A stretch of DNA of 64,000 nt from Batillaria attramentaria (Eukaryota > Mollusca > Gastropoda > Batillariidae), in contig JACVVK020000140.1 in assembly GCA_018292915.2 (NCBI GenBank), positions 674,501-738,500 on the forward strand, given 5' to 3'. A program made the translations under genes and the position numbers. Shown one piece after another: positions 1 to 12,300 of this stretch. A model generated the notes under the pieces. That model searched no databases. It was not told where the DNA came from and was given only the letters and a program-made list of their open reading frames with translations. The first letter of the stretch is position 1. The number at the start of each line of letters is the position of its first letter.

Positions 1-1933
1 CATGCATTCTCTGTAAACCCTAGATCAGTAGATGACCTCAAAGTCAGAAAACATTAACCTGCATGATTTCTATGAATGGGCCTTATTTTCTGCTTAGCAT
101 TTGAGTTCCTCACATTAATTTCACACTGCCAGCAGTTCGCAAAATTAGTTTTTATGCCTTGTATTCATCTTCCACCAGGAAAACCATGCAAACCATGAAA
201 TTACTGAGCTAAAAAAAAAAAAAAAAAAAAAAATCCATGTACAATGTGTCACTGAAATGAAACTGTCTGCATAAAATCTGTGTAAAGATCTGCAAATGAC
301 TCTCACAAGTGAGAAGGCACTATACAGTATGTAGTGTGAAAGAGAACCTACAAAACCATTAAATCAATGCCGAGGTGGAATTTTGGGCTAACTCCAGTTT
401 GGAATGCAGGTGATGTGTACGATGCTCGCCAACCTGTGCTTTCTCAAACTGCTCTCAACGCTCGGGTCACGAGTTCAAATCCCAGCTGGGGCCAAATATT
501 TGTGCTGGCCTTTTTCTCATTGTCACATCTTTGATATCACCCATGCATATATGGTGGAAAAGGACGTTAAACTCCCGAACATCCACCCCACCCTTCTCAA
601 ACTGCAGTTGCAGAAAATTCCACAACGATGTCAGTTTGATTATTTTAAAACAAACAAAAAAAGAATATACTGATATTTACAGAAAGAAGTAATCCACTTG
701 GGAGGAACAATGGCACATTCAGTGTGAAAGATCAAGTATGTTCACAAATGATTAGTCTGAAGAATTTGGTAAGAAAAATACCAAGTACACACACTATCAG
801 ATCTACATAAATATGCCAACATGATCACTACATATGTTAGTTTTACTGCACACAATTTGAGCAGTATAAGTAAAACACCCAGTATGTTCACAGGCTTATC
901 ATTTCAACAATGAAGAAAAAAAATGACATTGCAACTTTTTCAACATGCTACCTTGCAAAACTGAAAGAGTTGGAAACTAACGTAAACGTGGGTGATCTTT
1001 CACTCACAAGGTAGAGCAAAGGTTAATGTAACAATCTGTTAAATAAAAAAAATAAAAAAATGAACATGTTAATGTTCTAAAGGCTGCATGACTACAATCA
1101 TTCAGCTTTAAGGTGCTGAAGTTCTGTAACTTTTGACTGCTACAAAAGCACGTAAGGCCACCAGTAATCGGATTCACACGGTTACTACATAAACATAAGC
1201 AAGTCCAGGAATTTATGGTCACCTAGCAAACAAATTAAGCATATCTTCATTTACACAATACATGTACTATTTACTTAATCTGCAAAATGGACGCAGCTGT
1301 AGTGAATTCTACGAAAATATTACGTGAAAGATCATTTGCCTGTACATGTGCAATACACTGTAATACTATTGAATGGAACAAAACAATCTGCACTTCGGTT
1401 ATTTGAAGAATTTTACAGGTGAAGTCACAGCAGATGAGCACTGCTGACACAGTCAGCCTGAAGCTTCAACATCATCTTGAAAACAAGGGCTACGCACCTA
1501 TCAAACCAAAGGCACTTAAGCCTCGTTTCAAACTGATGGTAGAGCTGAAAAACACAGGGCTCAACCTGAGAATATTCAAGATTCACAGCCATAAAGGAAA
1601 TAATTCTCATTAGATAATGCCACACCACTGTGTTCCCTATAAGCTTCAATGTCAGCAGCCTCTTCACACTCCATCTCCACCCTTAAACAAAATTCACTGC
1701 CCTTTGCGCAACAGAAGTACTCTTTACACGTATACGGCCAGCTTTTAACAAGTGCCTGCACCAAGTGCAAGTGACTATGATAAACAAAATAGCAATGATT
1801 ACACATTGGAATGGAAGATCTGCCAGAGATTTGGGCCGCCCCAAGATCAGCTTGTGGCCAGAGGGATCCTCAGCAAGACCTCTGGCAAAAATATCGTCCA
1901 ATGGTTGGGAGAATAATGCCACGTGAACGGCGA
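1..1933. other. OSTF1 downstream region
   Basis: An AT-rich stretch without a supported coding exon, holding a truncated family B SINE near 455-600 and a poly-A tract near 212-232. Part of it must be OSTF1 3' UTR, but I cannot place the polyadenylation site. Confidence 0.5.
455..600 (+). mobile_element. SINE family B, 5'-truncated copy
   Basis: It starts around the B-box (GGGTCACGAGTTCAAATCCC) and includes GGGGCCAAATATTTGTGCTG and AAAGGACGTTAAACTCCCGA. The short ORF across it is not a gene. Confidence 0.85.
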
Positions 1934-3711
1934 TCAGTCTGAGTCCTCTTCCTCGTCTTCACCGTACTCGTTGGAATATCGCGATGCTCTTGAAACACCA
2001 GCTGTAACAAAGAATAAATAAAACGATGTATACAATGGTGTGCATAATGTATATATATTAAAAAAAAACAAAAAAAACTCAGCAGCCAGCGATGTGTGAA
2101 AAAGACAAGCTATAGTTGCACCCCATTACTCTTCCTCTGCAATCCAGTGATCACCGTTGTGTTGTCTGTTGTGTTTAGCGCAATGAGTCACTGTTTCTGA
2201 GAAGTGCGCTATATAAATGAAATTTAGTATTATTTTATTATTATTATTATTATGTCTGTCTGGAAGCATGTATGTATGCAATGAATGCACCCTGCTGTCG
2301 CAGATGTATTGTAACATCAGTACGTAACGTACCTACTGCATGGTGGTCATTTGTAAATAAAACATAAAACACTCAAGTCTGAGCAGAGCAAAACGTAATT
2401 ATCACATTGGTCTAAACAGTGTACATGCAGTCAACACCAATCAGCAAATACTGCTGTGCCACATACAATGCACAATCTGAGTGTCAGGTTTCCACCACAG
2501 GCTTCTGTATCTGTAAATCCCTGCAGTGACAGCTCTACAGGTGAATGGGTGAGTGGGTGGGTGTGTGGGAGTGTTTGTCCTTTTCCAACACTCAATGGTG
2601 ATACCAAAGATGTGGCGACGAGAAAAAGGCCAACACAATCTGTGGTCCCAGCCGGGGTTCGAATTCACGATCTGAGCCTGGAAAGTCCAACACTCTACCC
2701 TTCGGCTGTTCTGCCAGGTGAATGAAGGGACAACACTCTTGCATGTTTGAACATAGGCATAGGTCCACCGCGTAACTTGGTCAGAAAAGTGTCCAGTGGA
2801 TCCTTATTCTGAATGAGGTTTTATATTGATCATCGGATGAAGTGAAACAATGGAAGGACAGAAAATGAGACAGGGACACAGACCAGCTTCCCGTAATAAG
2901 GCAGCCACTTCAGCATCTTTGGTCAGGTCCACTGGCAGTTTGTTCTCGTTGTTACGAATATCAACACGGGCTCCTGAAAATGGTAATAATAAAGGTAATA
3001 TGTGCTAAGAAATTTTTTTTTTTTTAAATTGGGCTCAATCGGCTTATACAAATGATTGTTAAAAACAAACAAACAAACAAATAAAGAAAACAAACGAACA
3101 AACAAAAAAGCTCTGATGCAGAAATGTTGCTCTCATTGCACTCAATGACACCCACCTGAAATTAACAGAAAACAGACCAAAGCACATTGCAGTTCAATTC
3201 ACATAGCAATTAAGAAACAAATCAGCTGCTCATGTCACTTATACGGGCGATAGAAGAACTTTTTTTTTTTAATCCAACACGCATCTGATAAATCACCCCC
3301 CTACAAAGAGCACTCATTGAAAGCTCTCGTAAAAGTAATGTTTCATGGGATTGCTGGAGAGGTCCCTTGCTGCTGGTCCCAGTCTCACCCACCTTTGTCT
3401 AACAACATTTTGACTGCAGCGCTGTGTCCCTTCCATGCAGCAGAATGGAGTGGGGTGTCTCCAAGTTTGTTCTGAGGTGTAAGCAAGCAAACGAATAATA
3501 ACAAAACAACTAAAACACCAACAAATTATAAACTAAGTTTTTTTTTTCTCAGCTAGAGGGTTATGATATCACTACATGAAGTTTTCATCACAGAAATGTA
3601 CTGCGTGCATGCGCGACTGGTGTCTGAATCTATTCCAAACAGAACAGCTCCTAAAAAACAAACAAACTATTACCTGACCCTCCTTATTCTTTTGTGAATG
3701 TGTGTTTGTTT

Positions 3712-3767
<56 letters not shown>

Positions 3768-6321
3768 TGTATAGCGTTGCTATAATTCACCATTTTCTTA
3801 AAGAGATAAAACTCAATATACTATCTTTTCTTTCTTTCTGTTTGCATTTTTGCATTAGTTTTCTTTCTGAAAGAATTTTTTTTGACAGTTTTTGCTTGTG
3901 TTTTGAGGTTGACTGAAAACTTAATCACGCTCAACTTGCCTGTACATTCACTTCACACCGAGGTTCAGCCAGCAGCGCCTCTAGACATGCCATGTGACCA
4001 CCGTGTGCTGCCCAGTGCAACGGAGTCGACCCAGCCTTGTCTAGGCCATTTACAGACACCTGCACAAGAGAAACATAAATGGTATGTCATCGTGCATTTA
4101 TTGTCAAATGCATGACACGCACTTCAATGCCCTGACCAGCATGACACATGCACGGAAAATGACGACGCATCCGTCTGCCATTCACAGGCTACCCCAGTCT
4201 TTGAGAATGAGTACAGTACACCAGCTTGGTCTGGTCTGGTGCTCGCTTACTGTGCTGCACAGACTCTCTCTCTTTGTGGAACGTATTTGCACATTATAAT
4301 AAAGCAGGGGCAGCACCGAGGTTTACAGTTACTGTTTACAGTGCACCCGCCAATGACCAGCATCTACAAAATGTCACATCTTGTTACAAGCGTGAAACAG
4401 CTACTGCTAACATTTTTTAACTTTCACTAATCTGGCCCATCGACACCAGTCTTCACGACAAACTCTGGGGGAACAGCGACGACCTACGAAAGACAGAGCA
4501 GTTCATCGCCATGTCGGGACTGCGAATTTGATGGCCAGATGGAACGCAGAAGAAGAAGAAGTACTTTTACTCATCACACGCTCTCCCAACCAGGTAGAAT
4601 ACACAATAAGTATACATACTCGGTTCAAAAGACATTCCTTCAAAAAGTCTGTGTTGCCTCTCTTGGCAGCATCATGGAGTGGGTAATCTATAGACTCAGT
4701 ATTTTCCTCCACTGAAAGAAGAAGAAAAAAGACACAACTGCTGTTAAATGCTTGATGCTGATGAAAACTATTACATTTATAGTGACTAGAGGTTAGGGAT
4801 GAAATCTATCTCAGCCCTGATGTAACCGGAGGGCTGTCCCTAACCTGCAGGTGCATGGCACCAAAGAGCACATTATTTTTTTCAGGTTTGTCCCAGTACT
4901 GGATTAGTCACTAAATTGTGACACAGTATGTGCATGCAGGAATGTCACGTTGTCAAATTACATGAAAGAGACCATTTCAGCCATATTAGTGAACAAAACA
5001 TACACCATTATTGGAAAGATGTCTTTGAATGATCTAAGTTTATCTAACAGACTCTGCGGCACCAGAAGAAAAAGAAGTGGCGCACACGCACAGCGCTTCG
5101 TTTCCGTGGGAGCGATAAGCAGATAAATTATCCTGGCTAACAATCAAAGTACAGGACAATTTGTCCTGAATGTTGCCTACTGTAGTGCAGAAATAATCGG
5201 ACTGTAAACTATGTCTGCCTTGGTAAGAAAGTAACTGAACAATTTGAAAATGGATCAGCCTATGAAAAATGTCTGACATGGATATGAATTAGCCCCGCAC
5301 ATATCAAACACTGACTTAAAAACAGTCTCACATGCATAAGAGAGAAGATGGTGGATCCCCTAAGACAGTAAAAAAGTTTTGCTTTAATTGTTCTCTTCTT
5401 GAAAAAGTAATATCTGCCTAACTGTTAAATAAATATATTCATGTATACCATAGTTGCTGGGTATAAGCCCAGTGTTGCGGCCACATTTAGCCTTCCACCA
5501 GTCCTTGTCACTCTTCTCAAGTATGTAGAGGGTGTCTCCCTCATCAAATGTCAACTCATCTGGCTATAGAGAGGGGGGGGGGAAAAAAACCTGATCAGTC
5601 AGCAAAAATATGTATGACAATAAATAAATACAATTTACTTTTCACTGTTTACAAACACATGCATTCAGTTCCCGTCTAGCTTATAAGTAATATCAAGACT
5701 GCAGCATCAAGGTGTCTCTGTCATATCATGTAAAATGGTCTCCACAGTGATCTGCTGTCCTGAACTCCTACTTGTTTTCTCCACGTAATGTCTGACTCAG
5801 AAGTCAGATAGTTTATTCCCAGTTCCTGACAAAGAATTACTGTATAATGCTTGAAGCATATTGTTTAGCTGCACTAATAATACTCACAGAAGACCAACCA
5901 AACTGTTAAGAGTGAGTAAAAATGACAAAACATGAGCCTACAATGTTGAGTGATGGTATTTGGGAGGACTTTTGTCAAAAATGACTGAACTGGTTAAAGT
6001 TAAATCCCTGTGTGATTGCTGTCCTCATTATTTTGGCATGATTTATAATCACACTGCAATCTACAAATTTAAAATAAGGACTGTGGTAACAAGAAAAGGA
6101 TAATATATTTTACAAAACGGCTGCATGCATACATTAATGTAATCATGAATTGCTGAGCAGCAGTCAATCCACATTTACAGAACATAATTTTAAAGCTTAA
6201 CTATATGCCAGAGTTTGAAGTTGCGCCCCCCCCCCCCCTCTCTGTTGCTCTCTCTCTCACACACACACACACACACAGAGTGTCACACACACACACACAC
6301 ACACTCCTATTATGAAATTTT

Positions 6322-6366
<45 letters not shown>

Positions 6367-6820
6367 ACCTGCTGTGCCTCATAAGCGTACAGGGCCCGTA
6401 CCACCTTCACATGACCTGGAACAGAATGCAGAATTTTACGACTGATAAAGGACGTATTGCAATAAACCTGTTCCATACATCGTTTCTGTTTCCTGTTGAG
6501 CCAGTTTCAGGTGGATCAAAGTGATGTTCATGCTATCGTATGGTCGACATTGTGAACTGACCTCTGACAGTTTCCTCTTTCTAAATTAATGAACATTCGT
6601 CTAAAATCATCCTAAGTTAAGACGGAAAACGTGGGGGGAAAAAAGTTGAGACATCAATGAACACCGGTCGGTTTTGTTTGATCTACGGTCATGTACTGTT
6701 TAACAATGATTGAGTGTCGTCTGCTTCGGCTACGCACGTCAACATGAATCTTACAATTTCAAACGTACCTGGTTTAGGTATTGGAGGTGGTGGTCTCGAT
6801 GGCCTGGGAGCAGTCGACAT
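1934..6820 (-). CDS. OSTF1: Osteoclast-stimulating factor 1 (SH3 + ankyrin repeats), 8 exons
   Basis: Exons on the minus strand: 6820-6769, 6415-6369, 5563-5449, 4711-4620, 4059-3940, 3471-3393, 2973-2884 and 2001-1934. They total 663 nt, with all phases compatible, and encode 220 aa; the human protein is close to this length. The start is the ATG at 6820, giving a Pro-rich leader, [17 protein letters not shown]. Residues about 18-72 form an SH3 domain, with [12 protein letters not shown], the acidic [10 protein letters not shown], the DWWKA tryptophan pair and GLIPSNY. Ankyrin repeats follow ([50 protein letters not shown]), then an acidic tail ending EEEDSD, as in the vertebrate protein. 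The family is a cytosolic adaptor that binds Pro-rich ligands and SMN/Src-type partners. Intron 5 uses a GC donor (CAG|GCAAGT at 3940/3939). Identification is by recognised family sequence and is very secure. UTR limits were not determined. Confidence 0.95.
2150..2255 (+). mobile_element. LINE/SINE 3' tail with (ATT)n
   Basis: GAGAAGTGCGCTATATAAAT followed by TTATTATTATTATTATTATG is the standard 3' end of a CR1/L2-like element or a dependent SINE. No coding part remains. Confidence 0.65.
2535..2722 (-). mobile_element. SINE family B, minus-strand copy
   Basis: The reverse complement gives the tRNA-like head and body. On the plus strand one sees GGGTGGGTGTGTG, CCTTTTCCAACACTC and CAGCCGGGGTTCGAATTCAC. 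It lies in OSTF1 intron 7. Confidence 0.85.
4405..4562 (+). mobile_element. LINE 3' end (RNase H-type ORF2 tail) in OSTF1 intron 4
   Basis: The plus strand reads [20 protein letters not shown], followed by a stop, GGCCAGATGGAACGC and a (GAA)n tail. This C-terminal motif is characteristic of the non-LTR element whose RNase H region also appears at 26600 and 51955. Confidence 0.75.
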
Positions 6821-7238
6821 GATTGAGAAGCAGGTTTCTTCCTTGCAAGACTTTCTACCGTACTTGCAAACAATCGGCTGAAAGGATCGTCGCCAGCTCA
6901 AACAAGGAAGCGGATGTTCCGCCCAGGAAGTTTAACTCTTGGTTTACTGCACGAGCTTGTGTCCCTTGTTGCTGCATGGCTCGATTTGTGCAAGGGCATG
7001 GGGCGCCAAATACACAATATTTCGCCGTGAATTAACTACTTCGGCTTTAGTTGTGCAAGGTTCGTTACATGTGTGAAATCTTGCTACGGTTGAATATGAA
7101 AACAGGACTTTACAGCTTCAAAACTGTGCATAATCTAGAGAGGGAAAATTATTATCATTATTAGTTGACTCGGGAATCTCCACATAGTCCAGGCTATTGT
7201 TCTGCCTCGCAGAGTCAGTACCGAAGGCCGCGAGACAG

Positions 7239-7239
<1 letters not shown>

Positions 7240-7321
<82 letters not shown>
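7240..7321. repeat. (TG)41 microsatellite
   Basis: An uninterrupted TG dinucleotide tract between the OSTF1 promoter side and the MITE. Confidence 0.98.
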
Positions 7322-7324
<3 letters not shown>

Positions 7325-7491
7325 AATGACAGTTTGGGGGTGTTCACTGGTTTAGTGAGTAAGATCCATGCCAGGTGAGTTCGACAACACTGATAATGAG
7401 CCTTGCTTTTGGCTCAGCCTGTGGACTACTTGTGCTCATGTGCAGCTCAGTGTATCTTGGCTGACTGCTGGCTAGCAGACTCGGACGCCAG

Positions 7492-7813
7492 GGCCCGCAT
7501 ATAAAAGTCGAGGTTAGGGATTTTAGCACAGGGTTTGAGTCTAACCTCGAACTAAACTGGCTCTAGGGTTAAGTTTTTTTTATTTTTTTTATATTTTTTT
7601 TATAGTTTTTCAAGTTTTAAACCAGGAAGCGGGTCCATTCCATCATGGTTCCTACGCCGTTAGAAAAGGATTTTTTCTACTTTCCTTCGCCGCTTCCTTT
7701 CAGTTTAAAATTTAATTTTGTTTTTAGTTTTGCCGTCCTTGTCTGGGTAAGGCCCGTAGCCGGCCGTGGGTTAAACTCAGTTTTAACCTCGCGTTCTACA
7801 TGCGGGCCCAGAA
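7492..7813 (+). mobile_element. MITE-like element with about 28-bp terminal inverted repeats, copy 1
   Basis: It begins GGGCCCGCATATAAAAGTCG and ends in the inverted counterpart ATGCGGGCCC. The TIRs share GGGCCCGCAT and CGAGGTTA. The interior is non-coding and CpG/AT mixed. The same element occurs in the opposite orientation at 53925-54238, with the same internal order, including a TGGGTCCATTCCA-type block. No transposase is present, so it is probably a non-autonomous DNA element. The target duplication is ambiguous. Confidence 0.65.
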
Positions 7814-8245
7814 GAGTGAGGGGGTAGGGGGTCGCTGCAGTCATTGCAAAGAAACGGAACATCAGTTGGAATTTCTTTAAAATCAGCCCACACTTGACTC
7901 TCTGGCTGCTTTGTGCGTGGGAATTTTTTTGGTGAATTTTGATGCGTTGGGGGGGGGGGGGGGGGAGGGGGTGCGGTGCGTAGAGCGTTTTATTCAATAG
8001 GAAAATATAGTGTTTTCCTTGATATAAGCATCTCTGTTCCGTTGCCTGAACTGAGCCGCAGGCGACGCCACAACTCAGTGAGTCAGTCCCAATGATCTAC
8101 GGTCAGTTACCAAGTGGCCGAGTTTATAGCAATAATGCAAGAGACCGTTGTGATGCACTCAGTGAATGCATACTTGCCGACTGAACCCTGTTTTGCTTTT
8201 TTATGAAGGGACTTTGGGGCGGGGAGCCTCAGTCATCACTGATGT

Positions 8246-8378
8246 GCAGGCGGCAGCGGCCGCTGCTTTGTCGTGACTGAGTGACATAGTGTCCATCCGG
8301 CTATGGAAGTGGGAGCCGGAATGAAAATCTAGTCAGGCTCGAGTCTGCACAATGGTTGACTCGGAAGAAGCCGCCGAG

Positions 8379-8441
<63 letters not shown>

Positions 8442-8605
8442 GCACGCACACGCGCGCTCCACACTACAGGCGGCAGCGGCCACTGCTTTGTCGTGACTGA
8501 GTGACATAGTGTCCATCCGGCAGCTATCGGAAGTGGGAGAATGAAAAATTAATTACCAGTCAGGCTCGAGTCTGCACAATGGTTGACTCGGAAGAAGCCG
8601 CCGAG

Positions 8606-8636
<31 letters not shown>

Positions 8637-8640
8637 CACG
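8246..8640. repeat. Tandem duplication, about 225 bp x2, each ending in (CA)n
   Basis: 8246-8440 and 8469-8635 share CAGGCGGCAGCGGCCRCTGC, GTGACATAGTGTCCATCCGG and CTCGAGTCTGCACAATGGTT, followed by GACTCGGAAGAAGCCGCCGAG running into (CA)n. Each copy contains a short ATG frame (MVDSEEAAE) that runs straight into the CA tract without a donor. Confidence 0.85.
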
Positions 8641-9354
8641 CGCGCGCGCGCGCGCGCACGCACGCACGGCGGCACGCACGCACACGCACGCACACACACA
8701 CAATTTCTTCGGCTCTCCCCGACTATCGTAGTTAGGAAAAACCGGCAAGTTATTGCTCACATTTTGATACAATTGTAACCCATCCTAACTTCCAAAACCA
8801 TCAAATTATTCTGAAGAAAAATCTAAAAACAAACATTGATATATGCGGTACAAAAAAAACCTCAAAAAAAAACAACAAAAAAACAACTGACAACAACAAC
8901 AACAAAACACCCACCTTTTTAAACAAGCCGGGTTTACCTTATTTCAATCAAATTACGAGTTGTTGTTGTTCTTGTCATCCTGGCAGGGTGATAACAATTA
9001 AAACGCTTCTACCCAAAAAGAAAAGTAACACTAGTACACACAAAGGCTGAAATGAAATTCCGATTGCAACAGCCACATATAGAACTTCCACCTGCAGACG
9101 ACCATAGCCGACTGTTAGACGTATCACACCGTCCAATGAGAGGGACATTAAAGTATTATTAAACTTAGTTTCCAAGATGCACTTGTTGTTGATGATGTTC
9201 TCTGGTTTTCATTTGTTGTCTTTGTTGTTCTTCTCCTGCTTAACTTAAACCTTTTCCTTGTTGCTCCATCTTTGATAGCGCGTATCACACTTCTTATTCT
9301 TTGATTAAGTTTTTAACGAAATTTGTTTTGCACACGGCCGTATATTCTTTCCAT

Positions 9355-12300
9355 CTAGTGGATAGTTACATAGGTAGGTTTAAGTACCTCTCGGTTAGTT
9401 TTTATGCTTGATTCAAGCAACAGCAACAACTTTCTCTCCCGTTCTATTCTCCGTCGCTCCATGATCATGTTAAACGTGTACAGGAAGGGGTTAAGGGCGG
9501 CATTAAAGGGCAGGACAAATATAGCCATGATCACGTTGACCTCGCCAGAAATGGGGACGCCCACAGAAGCCAAAAGACCCAACAGCCCGATAGGAAACCA
9601 GCAAATAAAGTCAGACACCGCCACAGAGATCAGACGACGCGCAATGGTGATGTCTTTCGATTTCTGGTTCTTGTCAGTAGTCAGGGAGTTTGTCCTAAAA
9701 GACTTGAAGATGAAAGCTTGACCGACTGCGATCAGCAAAAACAGGCTGAAGTTGAAGACGATCATGACGCCGAAGGCGTAATTACGACCCTCAAATGACC
9801 TTCTTGTGACTGGGAGCGGGATGCATATTCCAGACTGACTGTAGAATTCCCAGTGGGTCGTGACTGGCAAAAGAGGCACTGCAGCCAGCATTAAGCCGAC
9901 TACCCAGGCTATCCCACACGCCACAGTCGCCGACAATCTTTCAAATCGAACACTTGTGAACGGGAACTGCAGGACAATGAAACGATCCAGTGTGATGAAG
10001 CAGATGGTGAAGGCTGATACCTCGCTTGACAACATAGACAAGAAACCCGCTGTTTTGCAAGGAATGCTCTTCTTCCACGTCACGTCGAACGACAAATATT
10101 TCCCGCGGTATTGGTGGTCAGCTGTACCAACCATGGCTAGATAAACACCCATGAGAAAGTCAGCTACGCATAGATTCGACACAAATACATTGAATCCGGA
10201 TTTGGATGTGCGTTGGTGCATGAAGAAACGAAACAGGAAAGTGACTGCGTTACCAGATCCGGACATTAGGCAAATAATCCACAGAAACAAACGGTAAAGA
10301 TCTGATCTCAGCAGATCGTCACATGACGATAGTTCATCCTGAGGAGCAAAACAAAGACTCTCATCGAAGTAGTCTGGTAGAGTGACCTTGCAACATAGTT
10401 TGTAATTGTCAGAATAAACTTTGTGTAAGCGTGTCAGTCCTCTATACACATCACTCGGAAAGGTCACGATTGCGTTGCCTCTTAGGTCAAGTTCTGTCAA
10501 AAGAAGGATGTATGAAAACCCAGTGTCCGCAATGGTTGATAGGTCACAGAAAGAAACGTTAATGTATTCGATGCGGGGAAAGCTTGCGAACACGGAAGTG
10601 TCCAGAATCCTTAGTTTTGTTTGGGACAGATCCACACGATCAAGGTTGTGATGCTTACTGGCTGATTGTCCACTCATGAAAGACACCAACGGGTTTCCGG
10701 ACAATCGTAAAAATTGCAAGTTCTTTAGCGAAACAAAAATCTCGAACTGAACCTGCTTAATGTCGTTGTAGCTCAGATCTAGATGTTGTAAATTGGGAAA
10801 GGCCATATGCAGAACGCTGTTCCAGCCACATGAAGATACTTTTAGAAATACCAGATACAGGTTTTGTTTCAGGCGGTCCGGCATCATTCTAGAGTAACTA
10901 GCGTCAAGATAGCGGATAGCGGTAAAGTTATGTGCAAGGAAAGGCCGGTCACAAACAAACGCCAGGCGCTGGCAACGACAGCCTTCAGGACAACTGGGCA
11001 AGTCACAATATAGCTCGTCATCACGCTGGGGACACTGGGGCATGCCGTCACACAAGTGGTCGAGGTGGACACAGACAGGTGATCCACGACAGCGGTAGAA
11101 ACCAGGACACTGGAAGCTCTCGCAGTCTGCCTCGTCCTCACCAAGGGGGCAGTCATTGACGGTGTTACATCGCATATACACCGGTAGACAGTACCCTGTA
11201 CTGGGCGGACAGCGAAAATGAGTTTCTGGACAAGATTGTGAAGGACCCATCGAGTACAGAGTCCAGTCTCTACTTCTGTTAGTGTAAATAATTGCTGGGG
11301 GAAGGACACTTGTAGAACCGGGGATGCAAATACCTATGCAGATACCACTCTGATAATTCGCACTCCTTCTGCAACACTCTTCGTTTATCTCGTCTGACTT
11401 GTCAATGCAGTCAACGTTGTAGTCGCATAGCATGTGGAATGTGGCACACTGCTTATTGTTGCATGTAAACTCCATGCAGTTCGAGCCATGAACACAAAAA
11501 TTCTCGTCTGATCCATCGCTGCAATCCCTCCTGAAATCACAGACAACAGTGTACGGAACACTTTGTTTTGAGTTGTCACATATGAAAGTGGCCACGCTGT
11601 TAGCGCTTTTAAATACGCCTGAGTCCTTGCCTGGTGCCACTTCATCCGACTGCGTTTGAAATGTAGAAAATTCACAGCGTAATAATGTGTCAGTCGCTCC
11701 ACAATCACTCTCAATGTCACATCTTAGAAACTCGTATGTCATGTGTCCTTCCGGGCATTGCACCAGTGGTGCTGGGGGTTTTCTAGTTGCATTTTTGACA
11801 CCTAGAATAGCAATGCTACTATGCTTGTTTATCAGTCTCGGTTGTAGTTTGAATTCACACATGTATTTTGTACTGATTTGACGTGAACAATCGGCGAAGT
11901 AGAACTTGTATGGGTCTCTTCTCTGAAAGGATACTTCTCGAGAATAAAAGAAGCAGCGGGGTTTCCTTGCATTGGGTTCGTTATAATCAACGGTGACAAT
12001 AAACGGCACAGTGTTGTCGACCCACATCCGTTTATTTCCATAGATATACAATGAATAATCTATATCAGAAATATGAAGACCAACCCATATTCGTTCAACG
12101 CTCTTCCCGACTCGGAAGACTTTCCAGAATGCCTGCCACTCTTCTTCAGATCTCATTGCGGGGAGGTCCCCTCCTTTGGAACTGCATCTATCACGAGCCT
12201 CATGCCAGTTAAAGAGACCACCATTGAAAAGATTGTAACACTTGTCGTTTATCGCAACACCTCCACCACAAGCAGGGCTGCTGAAAGGACAGTGTCCCCC

